A stretch of 64,000 bases of DNA from Terriglobales bacterium (lineage in GTDB: Bacteria > Acidobacteriota > Terriglobia > Terriglobales > Acidobacteriaceae), in contig DASRER010000022.1 of the NCBI GenBank assembly GCA_035651995.1, positions 223,532 through 287,531 of the forward strand, in the 5' to 3' direction. Positions 36,326 to 44,216 of this stretch are shown one piece after another; positions within the stretch are counted from its first letter, which is position 1, and each line of letters opens with the position of its first letter. The notes under the pieces are model-generated. The model did not search any database. It was given only the letters and a program-made list of their open reading frames with translations, and was not told the origin of the DNA. Position numbers and translations under genes: made by a program.

Positions 36326-37219
36326 CTAATTGGCGGCGGCGACGGCCGCGCCGCTGCGCCGCGCGCGATAGCGCTCCAGCCATCGCATTTCAAGAAACAG
36401 CAGCGCAAGCGCGATCAGGAAGAACACGAACCCTCCCTGCCGATGGAGCCGTCCGGTCAGGAATGAAGGATTCACGTACGCCGCCAGGATCGTCAGGGTT
36501 ACGATCCGTAACCCGTTCTTGAGCATCGCCAGCGGGATCACGGAAAGGCAAAGGATCCAACGGTTTACATCGGATTGCACGAACAGGTAGCCGCCCACCA
36601 GCGCGGTAATCAGCAGCGCCATGCTGGACCGGATGCCGCTGCACTCCTCCGCCACCACAACGGTCACACCCGGCAGGGAGAAGCTGAAACCGTCGCGATA
36701 GACCGGCACGTCAAAAAGCCTGAACCCGGCGTGAGCAACTTCTGTGGAGCCGCTCTGCAGCAGATAAACGATATTGTCGACCACGTGAGTGGGCAGCGGC
36801 ACCATCAGCACGAGCAAACAGAGCGGGAAAAGCGCCCTCGCCGCTGCACGCCTGCCGTAGCACAACACGAAAGCGCTCACGCAAACGAGAACGAACGTTG
36901 CCATCGTCAAGGCCAGCGCATCGTCTTGCGACTCAAGTGTGAACTTCCGGCCTGCAAACCACCCGATGCCCGCAACCGCAAAGCCGGCAATCCCTGCCGG
37001 AACCGACCAATCCGTGCTGGAAAAAATCATTTCCCGATTGATGAAAACCAGGTAAGCGCTAATGAACGGTACAAGCAGAGTATGCGAGTAATGTTCGTGA
37101 GGAGAAAACGAAAGCCTGCCCAGCGTAGTCAGCGGTGCGAAATAGACCGCTACGGCGGCGACAAACATCACCCCGAACCACGCGTGTCGCACCCCGGCTC
37201 GGTTGACGCTCGTTTCCAA
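36326..37219 (-). CDS. exosortase (EpsH/Xrt family transpeptidase)
   Basis: A 297-residue polytopic membrane protein with seven to eight helices. The catalytic triad of exosortases is visible: Cys193 in EECSGIRSS, Arg238 in KNGLRIV and His259 in GRLHRQGGF. The N-terminal HEHYSHTLLVPFISAYL also fits. Exosortases cleave or transfer PEP-CTERM proteins at the inner membrane during export, in organisms that make exopolysaccharide. The start is a TTG with AGGAG five bases upstream. No EpsI-type domain is fused at the C-terminus. A likely substrate is encoded at 40.0 kb. The exact Xrt subtype was not decided. Confidence 0.9.
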   Translation of the reverse strand: METSVNRAGVRHAWFGVMFVAAVAVYFAPLTTLGRLSFSPHEHYSHTLLVPFISAYLVFINREMIFSSTDWSVPAGIAGFAVAGIGWFAGRKFTLESQDDALALTMATFVLVCVSAFVLCYGRRAAARALFPLCLLVLMVPLPTHVVDNIVYLLQSGSTEVAHAGFRLFDVPVYRDGFSFSLPGVTVVVAEECSGIRSSMALLITALVGGYLFVQSDVNRWILCLSVIPLAMLKNGLRIVTLTILAAYVNPSFLTGRLHRQGGFVFFLIALALLFLEMRWLERYRARRSGAAVAAAN

Positions 37220-37349
37220 GGCTTCTCCTAGGCGTTGCGGCCCTGTTGATCCTGATTGCCAGGCCCCATCGGCAGCCTAATACGCGGGCCGATGCGCACA
37301 CAAGTGCACACGCAAGTCACCCGCTCGGAGACGGTTGGGGCCCCGCAGA

Positions 37350-38456
37350 TCACGCCGAAGCTTCGATCGACGCGGGAGTCGGCGTCTTCAGAAGCGGAAG
37401 GAGGACTTCGCGGTTGTGAGGCTGCGAGAACTTCCAGGTGTTCGACTCCAGGTAGTAGTGTGCCACAAACACTCCGTCCAGCACGGCAATCGCCTGGAAG
37501 CCGGAGGTCACGTTCAGCGGCATCGCCCCTTGCGTCCAGTTGTAGCGCCAAAGCGCGAAACCGATCATCAGCGCGGCCCCGATCGCGAGCGGGGCATAGA
37601 ACTTCGCTAACCCATAACCCGCATGGGTCAGGGTCGCAAATGGCCGGTTGGAAAGCTCCCGATTGCTCGTCATGTGAAACAGCAGGCCCAGGTACGCCAG
37701 GCAGTGCTGCCCGTTGAAGACGTAAAAGTACGCATTGCTGCCGGTCGTCCCAGGTCCAAGACGGTTGTAGACCGGCCAGTAGATCATCACCGAGATGGCC
37801 GTCAGAAAATAGAGAATGCCGGGGATCGAAGGTGGAGAAATCCGCCGCCGCATCCATAGGCGCGCGCCGTAGGCCACGCAAGTGAGCACGAACAGGCCGC
37901 GCAGTCCCCACGCGAGCCGCATCAGCCATGGATCGAGGGTCTGCGCCGGAAGCCAAAGGCGCAGCACACCCTCGAAGATTGCCAGCGTCATCAGCTCGTG
38001 AAAGATGGTCTTCTCGAGCGTGGGGAGCAGGGTATCCGCCCGCGCCGCCGAGCGCGTGCGATAGAGGCTCAGCACGCCGTAATTCTGCATGGCAATGTGC
38101 TGCATGCCCCAGATCGTTGCCACCGTGATCAGGACTCGACTGTAGAACGACTGAGCGTCGAACCAGGGCCGCAGACCGTAAGCCACTAGGATCAGGACGG
38201 GCAGCGCGAAGTAGCGCATCCAGTGCGTCCGGTAATACTGGTGGTTCGGCTCATAAAGATAAGTAAAGTTCAGCGTGGCGGCGAAGTGCGGTGTCCTGAT
38301 GAAAATGTGATAGATAATGAAAAAAGCAACGGTAGAGCCCACTAGCGTGCTGCGGAACACCAATAAACTCACCGGCACCCACCATAACGCGCAGAAGAAG
38401 AACAGATCGTAAGCCGGGTTTCTGATCCACTGCTTGGGCGGGATGACGATCTGCAT
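37350..38456 (-). CDS. integral membrane protein of unknown function
   Basis: A 368-residue polytopic protein with about nine hydrophobic helices. The start at 38456 gives MQIVIPPKQWIRNPAYDLFF; longer frames upstream overlap the OpgC-like gene. Conserved-looking polar spots are IIYHIFIRTPHFAAT, YRTHWMRYF and WGMQHIAMQNYG, rich in His and Tyr inside or near membrane segments. I do not recognise the family. It lies 20 bases after the OpgC-like acyltransferase and 130 bases before the exosortase, so it may be part of the same operon and could help modify or export surface sugars. Confidence 0.8.
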   Translation of the reverse strand: MQIVIPPKQWIRNPAYDLFFFCALWWVPVSLLVFRSTLVGSTVAFFIIYHIFIRTPHFAATLNFTYLYEPNHQYYRTHWMRYFALPVLILVAYGLRPWFDAQSFYSRVLITVATIWGMQHIAMQNYGVLSLYRTRSAARADTLLPTLEKTIFHELMTLAIFEGVLRLWLPAQTLDPWLMRLAWGLRGLFVLTCVAYGARLWMRRRISPPSIPGILYFLTAISVMIYWPVYNRLGPGTTGSNAYFYVFNGQHCLAYLGLLFHMTSNRELSNRPFATLTHAGYGLAKFYAPLAIGAALMIGFALWRYNWTQGAMPLNVTSGFQAIAVLDGVFVAHYYLESNTWKFSQPHNREVLLPLLKTPTPASIEASA

Positions 38457-38476
38457 GGTCCCTTGAGCTTCCGAAA

Positions 38477-39619
38477 TCAGCTGTTTTGTCCCGGAACGGC
38501 CAGCGACGTCACGGCAAGCGGCCGCTCCGGCTTTTTCACCGATGGCGTACGAGGCTTGCTCATCGCCTGATGGATCCACGCCGGGATGAACAGGGTGGCC
38601 GTTGCCAGCACCAGCACAGCGATTTGCGTGCGATCCGAGTAATGTCCAAAACGCTGCCAGTAGATATAGGCGCAGATAGAGATGCAGGTCGCGCCGGCAA
38701 ACACCTGCAGCGAATGGCGGCCCAGGAACGCCAACGCGCGGTAAAGCGATGTCTCACGCGCAAACGCCTCGAAAGTCCGCGGAACCGACCACACCAGGTA
38801 TGCCAGCACTGCAAAGTTGATCAGCCGCACGTAATGCTCCACCGACTTCGCGTCCAGCGAGTAGAGGAACGAGAGATAGGTGGCCAGACCAGGGCCCACC
38901 GGGAGATGGAACACCGTCCGGTGTCTCAGGATGAAGAACGCCACCGAAGCCGCCAGCGCCACGCACGACCATCCGCGCGAACGAGGTACAGCAGACGGCC
39001 GTCCCGATACCTTGGGGAACCCGACTACCATGCCGCCAACAAACAGCAGCTGCCACCCGAGCGGATCGAATCCGCCATAAAAGCGCCCGTGTGTCTGCCC
39101 CAGGGCCCAGAGTGCGACGCTGACCGCCAGGACTGCCCCGCGGCGTCCGCGCTGCAGCTGCTTCAGCACGATCGGCGCTGCCGCGATAAACAGGCAGTAG
39201 TTCGGCAGGAAATTCTCCAGCCACGGTGGTCGCAACAGGAACAGCGCTCCTTCCACCCATGCTCGCAGCGGAGTGAGCCCGAAAACCGTCCCCGAGTGCA
39301 CGGATGTCGCCAGCAGACCCAGTCCAAAGAACGTGAACAGCGCCATATGCGTCAGGTAAATGAGCCGCACACGGCGCAGAGCGCGACCGATGGTGGCGTC
39401 CATGCCATGCGCAATCAACGCGCGGCCGTACACCCACGCGCTCACAATTCCAGAAAGAAAGACAAAGGTCTCAGCAGCCGAGACAAAACCGAAGGTCTGA
39501 TAGGTGAATTCGCGAAAAGGGTTGGGGAGGTGGTCCCACGTCATGATGACGAGGCAGAGCCCGCGGATCGCATCTATCCTCTCGTCACGCAGCAGAGGGG
39601 TGACCCGATCAGTTGCCAT
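38477..39619 (-). CDS. OpgC-like membrane acyltransferase
   Basis: A 380-residue protein with about ten transmembrane helices, matching the OpgC family. The start of the mature part reads RDERIDAIRGLCLVIMTWDH, followed by SAAETFVFLSGIVSAWVYG. OpgC proteins add succinyl groups to periplasmic glucans; relatives acylate other surface polysaccharides. As the first gene of the minus-strand exosortase group it probably decorates the local exopolysaccharide. The ATG has a weak AAGAG Shine-Dalgarno. Upstream lies a promoter with an operator-like palindrome. Confidence 0.85.
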   Translation of the reverse strand: MATDRVTPLLRDERIDAIRGLCLVIMTWDHLPNPFREFTYQTFGFVSAAETFVFLSGIVSAWVYGRALIAHGMDATIGRALRRVRLIYLTHMALFTFFGLGLLATSVHSGTVFGLTPLRAWVEGALFLLRPPWLENFLPNYCLFIAAAPIVLKQLQRGRRGAVLAVSVALWALGQTHGRFYGGFDPLGWQLLFVGGMVVGFPKVSGRPSAVPRSRGWSCVALAASVAFFILRHRTVFHLPVGPGLATYLSFLYSLDAKSVEHYVRLINFAVLAYLVWSVPRTFEAFARETSLYRALAFLGRHSLQVFAGATCISICAYIYWQRFGHYSDRTQIAVLVLATATLFIPAWIHQAMSKPRTPSVKKPERPLAVTSLAVPGQNS

Positions 39620-39646
39620 ACTCTTGGGAGCACCTTCGTGCTAGGA

Positions 39647-39689
39647 ATTGTACGGGAGTTCCTGGACTATCGTGCAAGTTACGATAGTC
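39647..39689 (-). promoter_or_regulatory. promoter and operator-like palindrome of the opgC-exosortase operon
   Basis: On the minus strand a TACAAT -10 box lies at 39652-39647 and a TTGCAC -35-like box at 39677-39672 (19-base spacer). The -35 region is embedded in a perfect 9-bp palindrome, GACTATCGT (39665-39673) and ACGATAGTC (39681-39689), spaced by seven bases. This is a typical layout for repression by a dimeric regulator. The start codon is 28 bases beyond the -10. Confidence 0.5.
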
Positions 39690-39805
39690 ACCAACCGTGC
39701 ATAACTTGGTGCACCGGCTTGCGCTGTAGTCTTCCCGTAGCCACACGACCCCGTGGTTCTGCCAGCCAACTTGCAGAAGTGAACCTGCCTTTCACATTGG
39801 CGCAA

Positions 39806-39852
39806 ACCTCTTGCGAGGTGGTGCCAAAGTGGAATAGCACCACAATGGTGCC
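39806..39852. promoter_or_regulatory. cluster of short inverted repeats in the opgC / PEP-CTERM gap
   Basis: ACCTC-TTGC-GAGGT (39806-39819) is a small perfect hairpin. It is followed by TGGTGC at 39819-39824, GCACCA at 39837-39842 and TGGTGC again at 39846-39851. The three-fold motif with alternating orientation looks like a set of half-sites for a regulator. The rest of the 409-base gap (39620-40028) contains no gene that I can support. Confidence 0.4.
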
Positions 39853-39913
39853 AGCGCCCCTAAGCCACTCTCCCATAATCAGTTAGGTGCGGTTTCTTGA
39901 CATCCAGTTACTT

Positions 39914-39930
39914 TGGAATGCCGGTTGCAC
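39914..39930 (+). promoter_or_regulatory. candidate sigma-54 promoter of the PEP-CTERM gene
   Basis: TGGAAT-GCCGG-TTGCA has the invariant GG (39915-39916) and GC (39927-39928) at the correct 10-base separation, and the -12 element is perfect. The -24 element keeps TGG-A but not the full consensus. Sigma-54 control of PEP-CTERM genes through PrsK/PrsR is known in other bacteria. A perfect TTGACA at 39897-39902 is nearby, but no -10 matches it. Confidence 0.4.
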
Positions 39931-40028
39931 AGGTCAAGTTGCGCCGTGCTTCGGGGGTTCGCTGCGGACACCGCGCGAGTGAAGGTCACGTTCTGCAATG
40001 CCGGGGACGGGACTTAGGGGGAGATCAG

Positions 40029-40685
40029 ATGCGTAAACGTGCCTTGGTTCTGGCACTGCTCTTCGTTGTTTTGTTTTCGGCGGGAGCAGCCAGGGCCGAT
40101 GAGCTCCAGTTTTCCGGCGGCATCGTCAGTTTTACCAGTGCTTCCGGTGGAGTGAATTTCTCGCTCAGTAACTTCACGGTCCTGCTGTCGAATCCCAACG
40201 GGGATTCGGCTGTGGGCTCCACCGTTTCGTTCGGCAGCAGCCAGCCGCTCGCGTTCTTCGCCACCAGCGGCGGCAACAGCGTGAACGGAACTTTGCTTCC
40301 GCCCAATCCGCAGGTTTTCACCATCAGCGGCGCCGGCGGAACGTTGACGGGGAACATCACCTCCATCACCTTGTTCAGCACTGCTCCTGGCATTTTTGGT
40401 GTGAGTTTGCTCATCACGCCCGTGTCACTCTCTTCCGGCGCGACGAGCAACATCCTCAACCAGATTTGGAACGAGCCGGGCGGTGGTTCCTCGTTGCTTA
40501 CATTCCAGTTCAGCAATCCGGATTTCTCCAGCATCAGCCAGATCACCAGCTACACCGGTCAGGGTCTGGGGTCCGGCGCGTCAGGATCGCTCGCAGCGGT
40601 TCCCGAGCCGGCTTCGTTGTTCTTGTTGGGTACCGGACTGCTGGGCATGGGCGGGATGCGCCGACGCTGGTTCAGAGGGCGCTAG
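40029..40685 (+). CDS. PEP-CTERM sorting-domain protein (exosortase substrate)
   Basis: A 218-residue exported protein. ATG 40029 follows GGGGGAG at 40017-40023. The signal peptide covers residues 1-23 (MRKRALVLALLFVVLFSAGA, then ARA). The body is Ser/Gly/Asn-rich and beta-prone without a recognised domain. From residue 191 the C-terminus shows the sorting signal: VPEPAS, the hydrophobic segment LFLLGTGLLGMGGM and the basic tail RRRWFRGR. It should be processed by the exosortase encoded 3 kb away and end up at the cell surface or in the matrix. The gene is alone on the + strand with a long regulatory gap in front. Confidence 0.93.
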   Translation: MRKRALVLALLFVVLFSAGAARADELQFSGGIVSFTSASGGVNFSLSNFTVLLSNPNGDSAVGSTVSFGSSQPLAFFATSGGNSVNGTLLPPNPQVFTISGAGGTLTGNITSITLFSTAPGIFGVSLLITPVSLSSGATSNILNQIWNEPGGGSSLLTFQFSNPDFSSISQITSYTGQGLGSGASGSLAAVPEPASLFLLGTGLLGMGGMRRRWFRGR

Positions 40686-40710
40686 GTTGGTCGCTTTTCA
40701 CCTGGCGAGA

Positions 40711-40737
40711 GGGGCCTGGGCCGCTTGGCTCAGCCCC
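40711..40737. terminator. hairpin between convergent PEP-CTERM and VanZ genes
   Basis: GGGGCCTGGGCC and GGCTCAGCCCC form an imperfect GC-rich stem in the 71-base space between two convergent stop codons. There is no T-tract, so intrinsic termination is uncertain. Confidence 0.35.
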
Positions 40738-40756
40738 ATTTCGCAAGGCGCTGCGC

Positions 40757-41926
40757 TCAAGACGGCTTTCGCTGTTCTATGCCCGCTTCTTCTCCCGCGC
40801 CCCCAACCAGCCATCGGATTCTGCGGCTGTTGAACCACACTGCCGCGCCTACGCCCGCGCCGAGCACGTTCATCGCTACGTCGGTGGACGACGAATCGCG
40901 TCCTGGAATGAACGCCTGCGTCAGTTCTATGCCGCAGCTCAACAGGGCGGCGATGGCAATGCTTGCCGCCAGCGCCTTGCCGCGGCTCCAACCGCCAACC
41001 AGCACCAGGTAGGCGGTCACCAGCGCTCCAAACGGCACAAAGCCGGTGACATTTACGGCAACGTCGAGCACGCCATTGCGCGTGAATCGCAAGTCCCACG
41101 CCAAATAGTTTCTTCGCAACATCACCACCGTCGCCGGCACGTGCAGCGCAGGCCGCCGCCCAGCCGCCTCATGTGCTTCCGTTCCGATGCGTTCGCGGAA
41201 TTGGTAGCACGCCGCCTCTTCGGCGGCGGCGCCTAGCTGGCATGCGGTCTGCGCGGCTGCCACGTCCGCCGCGCTGAACGATCGCTCATAAATGGCCAGC
41301 GCGCGCACAATCCCCAACCACGAACGGCTGGCGGTGCCGGCGCTTCCCAGCAGCAGGCGGCCGGTATAGCGGGGAAGGTCCAGCATTGCCTTCACTCCGG
41401 CCGCCGGCCTGCCGTCAACGTAGAGGATCGTTTCTCCGGGCGCGGTCGTGATCACCAGATGCACCGGCCTGCCGGCGCGCAAAAGCCTGGGCACGGCCGA
41501 CTCGAAAGAAAAGCGCTTGCCGTCGGGCGACCGATACAGGGCCTTCAGGATCAGGTACGAGCCCCATTGCGATATCAGAAATCGCGGCGAGATGTCGTCT
41601 TCGTCGTCGGAAAGAATGTGAGCCATGTCGCTGGCGGCGCTTTTCGACGACTCGAACTCCAGTTCGATCGTGAACGGCGCCTCTTGCCGATCTGCCGCGG
41701 GTTGCACAAGATCGCGAAACGCCTGGTCGGAGTACACGATCCCGCGCTCTTCAAAGCGGATGCCGTCTGCGCCGGCAATCCAGCGGGCGCCGTTCGGCGG
41801 ATGAAACTGCAGCGGCCTCACCCCGGCATACAGGATGATGCCCAGCATCGCCAGCAATGCGACGCCGAGCAGCTTCCGCTGCCGCGCAGTTGCGATGGTG
41901 TTGGCGTCCGCGACGGGTGCGTTCAC
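40757..41926 (-). CDS. LamG-like / VanZ-like membrane protein
   Basis: A 389-residue protein. A transmembrane helix near residues 19-36 (LLGVALLAMLGIILYAG) is followed by a roughly 190-residue concanavalin-like (LamG) domain containing FTIELEFESSKS, ILYVDGRPAAG and WLGIVRALAIYERSFSAADV. The C-terminal part is VanZ-like: GFVPFGALVTAYLVL, ELTQAFIPGRDSSSTD and VAMNVLGAGVGAAVWF. VanZ-like proteins are frequent in exosortase/EPS loci, but their biochemical role there is unknown. It is the last gene of a minus-strand group after rfbB and rfbA, eight bases behind rfbA. Confidence 0.82.
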   Translation of the reverse strand: MNAPVADANTIATARQRKLLGVALLAMLGIILYAGVRPLQFHPPNGARWIAGADGIRFEERGIVYSDQAFRDLVQPAADRQEAPFTIELEFESSKSAASDMAHILSDDEDDISPRFLISQWGSYLILKALYRSPDGKRFSFESAVPRLLRAGRPVHLVITTAPGETILYVDGRPAAGVKAMLDLPRYTGRLLLGSAGTASRSWLGIVRALAIYERSFSAADVAAAQTACQLGAAAEEAACYQFRERIGTEAHEAAGRRPALHVPATVVMLRRNYLAWDLRFTRNGVLDVAVNVTGFVPFGALVTAYLVLVGGWSRGKALAASIAIAALLSCGIELTQAFIPGRDSSSTDVAMNVLGAGVGAAVWFNSRRIRWLVGGAGEEAGIEQRKPS

Positions 41927-41934
41927 GGACGGGA

Positions 41935-42810
41935 TCAGAAAACCCGCTCAGAAACGATCTGGCGCAAGTACTCGCCGTAGCCGTTGTTCATGGCAGCGGC
42001 CAGGCGACCGAGTTGCTCCTGGTTGATAAATCCCAGGCGGTAGGCGATTTCCTCGGGGCATGCGACCTTCAGGCCTTGCCGCTTCTCCACCGTCTCGATG
42101 AACTGCGACGCCTCGAGCAATGACTCGTGCGTACCGGTGTCGAGCCATGCGAATCCACGCCCCATGACCTCGACGTCGAGGGCCTTCATCTCCAGATACC
42201 GCCTATTCAGGTCAGTGATCTCGAGTTCGCCGCGCGCAGAAGGGCGCAGCGACCCGGCAATTTCGACGACGCGATTGTCATAAAAGTACAGGCCGACCAC
42301 GGCATAGCGGGACTTCGGCTGCTTGGGCTTTTCTTCCAGGCTGACGGCGTGTCCGTCGGTGTCGAACTCCACCACGCCATAGCGCTCCGGATCGGCGACT
42401 GCGTAGGCGAATACGGTCGCCCCGCGCTGCTTGGCGCTGGCGCGCTGCACCAGCGCCGCCAGTTCGTGTCCGTAAAAGACGTTGTCGCCGAGCACGAGTG
42501 CAGCCTCGTCTTTGCCGAGAAAATCCTTGCCGATGAGAAACGCCTGCGCCAGCCCTTCCGGTTTCGGCTGCACCGCGTACTCCAGGCGCAGTCCCCACTG
42601 CGAGCCGTCGCCGAGCAGTTCGGCAAAACGCGGCGTGTCCTGCGGCGTGGAAATGACCAGGATTTCCCGAATGCCCGCCAGCATGAGCGTGCTCAGCGGA
42701 TAGTAGATCATCGGCTTGTCATAGACCGGCAGGAGCTGCTTGGAGATGACGTGAGTTACGGGATACAACCGCGTGCCGGCGCCGCCCGCCAGGATAATTC
42801 CTTTTCTCAT
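41935..42810 (-). CDS. rfbA: glucose-1-phosphate thymidylyltransferase
   Basis: A 291-residue enzyme of full length that makes dTDP-glucose from dTTP and glucose 1-phosphate, the first step of dTDP-rhamnose synthesis. It starts with [20 protein letters not shown], then [20 protein letters not shown], both diagnostic of RfbA/Rml[13 protein letters not shown] and [14 protein letters not shown] hold further active-site residues. It lies six bases downstream of rfbB on the same strand; rfbC and rfbD are 2-3 kb away on the opposite strand, so the pathway is split into two operons. Confidence 0.95.
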   Translation of the reverse strand: MRKGIILAGGAGTRLYPVTHVISKQLLPVYDKPMIYYPLSTLMLAGIREILVISTPQDTPRFAELLGDGSQWGLRLEYAVQPKPEGLAQAFLIGKDFLGKDEAALVLGDNVFYGHELAALVQRASAKQRGATVFAYAVADPERYGVVEFDTDGHAVSLEEKPKQPKSRYAVVGLYFYDNRVVEIAGSLRPSARGELEITDLNRRYLEMKALDVEVMGRGFAWLDTGTHESLLEASQFIETVEKRQGLKVACPEEIAYRLGFINQEQLGRLAAAMNNGYGEYLRQIVSERVF

Positions 42811-42816
42811 CGCTGT

Positions 42817-43881
42817 TTATCCCCGCGTCGCGTAGTTCACCGAGATCCACTTCTGGTACGCGCCGCTGGTCACGTTCTGGATCCAGTCATCATTTCCCAG
42901 ATACCACCGGACGGTGCTGCGAATGCCTGTCTGGAACGTCTGCCGCGGTCTCCAGCCCAGCTCTGACTCGATTTTCCTGCTATCGATGGCGTAGCGGCGG
43001 TCGTGGCCCGGCCGGTCTTTGACGTAGGTGATGAGTGAAGCATAATCCCTCCCGGGGCGCTCCGTCGCCAGCACCGAGCAGATTGTTTTCACCACGTCGA
43101 TGTTCGCCATCTCGCTGCGCCCGCCGATGTTGTAGGTCTCACCCGGCCGTCCGCGCTCCAGCACGGTGCGGATCGCCTCGCAGTGGTCTTCCACGTAGAG
43201 CCAGTCGCGCACGTTCATGCCGTCGCCGTACACCGGGAGCGCTTTGCCGTTGAGCGCGTTGATGATCATCAGCGGAATCAGTTTTTCAGGGAATTGCCGC
43301 GGGCCATAGTTGTTCGAGCAGTTCGTGATCAGCGTCGGCAACCCGTACGTATGGTGATAGGCCCGCACCAGGTGGTCGGAACCCGCCTTGGACGCCGAAT
43401 ACGGGCTGTTCGGCGCGTACGCCGTCGTCTCACAGAAGGCCGGGTCCTTCGGCCCCAGCGAGCCGTAAACCTCATCCGTCGAGACGTGCAGGAAACGAAA
43501 CCGCTCCCGCCGCTCCCCGCTTAGGTTCTTCCAGTATTCCCGCGCCGTCTCCAACAGCTGGAACGTCCCCAGGACGTTTGTGCGGATGAAGTCCGCAGGC
43601 CCGTGGATCGAGCGGTCCACGTGCGACTCCGCCGCAAAGTGAACAATGGCCCGCGGCTGGTGCTTGCGAAACAGATCCTGAACCAGCGACGCGTCTCCAA
43701 TATCTCCGTGCACGAACGAGTAGCGCGAGTCGCCGTCGATCGAGGCCAGGTTCTGCAGGTTGCCGGCGTAGGTCAGCGCGTCCAGATTGACCAGCGCCGA
43801 GCGCTCATTCGCCAGCCAGTTCAGCACGAAGTTCGAACCGATGAAGCCGGCGCCGCCGGTTACAAGGATGGTTTCCAACAC
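42817..43881 (-). CDS. rfbB: dTDP-glucose 4,6-dehydratase
   Basis: A 354-residue extended SDR that forms dTDP-4-keto-6-deoxyglucose. It carries [39 protein letters not shown] and the catalytic [10 protein letters not shown], all matching RmlB. The start is a GTG at 43881. A TATAAT box lies about 100 bases upstream in the divergent gap. The product feeds RfbC and RfbD at 45.7-47.2 kb. Confidence 0.95.
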   Translation of the reverse strand: MLETILVTGGAGFIGSNFVLNWLANERSALVNLDALTYAGNLQNLASIDGDSRYSFVHGDIGDASLVQDLFRKHQPRAIVHFAAESHVDRSIHGPADFIRTNVLGTFQLLETAREYWKNLSGERRERFRFLHVSTDEVYGSLGPKDPAFCETTAYAPNSPYSASKAGSDHLVRAYHHTYGLPTLITNCSNNYGPRQFPEKLIPLMIINALNGKALPVYGDGMNVRDWLYVEDHCEAIRTVLERGRPGETYNIGGRSEMANIDVVKTICSVLATERPGRDYASLITYVKDRPGHDRRYAIDSRKIESELGWRPRQTFQTGIRSTVRWYLGNDDWIQNVTSGAYQKWISVNYATRG

Positions 43882-44216
43882 CGCTCGTGGTTCCCCCTCG
43901 GGTGACTGCTCATCACGTACCGGCCAGTTTACGTCCAGTTTGGGTCGTCGGGAGAGTGCTTAACTGGTTGATTAGCAGGATTATACCGCAGCAGGTTCAG
44001 GCCATCAGCAGCCCCGCGTCTGGCTTCGAATTGGAGGTAAGATGTCGCCACAGCCAGCGCGGCCCCGCTGCGCCGCCGCTGCCGCAGTGCGGCATTACCA
44101 AAGTACCGGGAGGCGCAGAATGGCCCCGTGGGGCGGTACCAGGTTGAGGTATAAAGGTTTGTGTTGAGGATCGGTACCGGCTTGCACGCTTCCTGCTGGG
44201 AGGGCGGAATTTCAAG
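43882..44216. promoter_or_regulatory. divergent 335-bp promoter region between rfbBA and ugd
   Basis: On the minus strand a perfect TATAAT is at 43985-43980, with CTGATG 17 bases upstream as a weak -35; it would drive rfbB-rfbA. On the + strand TATAAA near 44151 precedes ugd, and GGAGGG shortly before 44217 is a ribosome-binding site. A GC-rich dyad (GGCCCC and GGGGCG near 44123-44136) lies in front of it. No small gene is visible. Confidence 0.5.

Noticed and set aside
37220..37349. Small gene in the gap before the exosortase
   Set aside because: No frame with a start, ribosome-binding site and coding character was seen; the plus-strand frame there is an antisense extension.
39791..39818. 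Second sigma-54-like site (TTGGCGC and TTGC)
   Set aside because: The GG and GC elements are 12 bases apart instead of 10, so it does not fit the fixed spacing.
38486..39886. 466-codon plus-strand frame
   Set aside because: Antisense to the OpgC-like gene and running into its promoter gap; the translation is Arg/Gln/His-rich and without a start signal.
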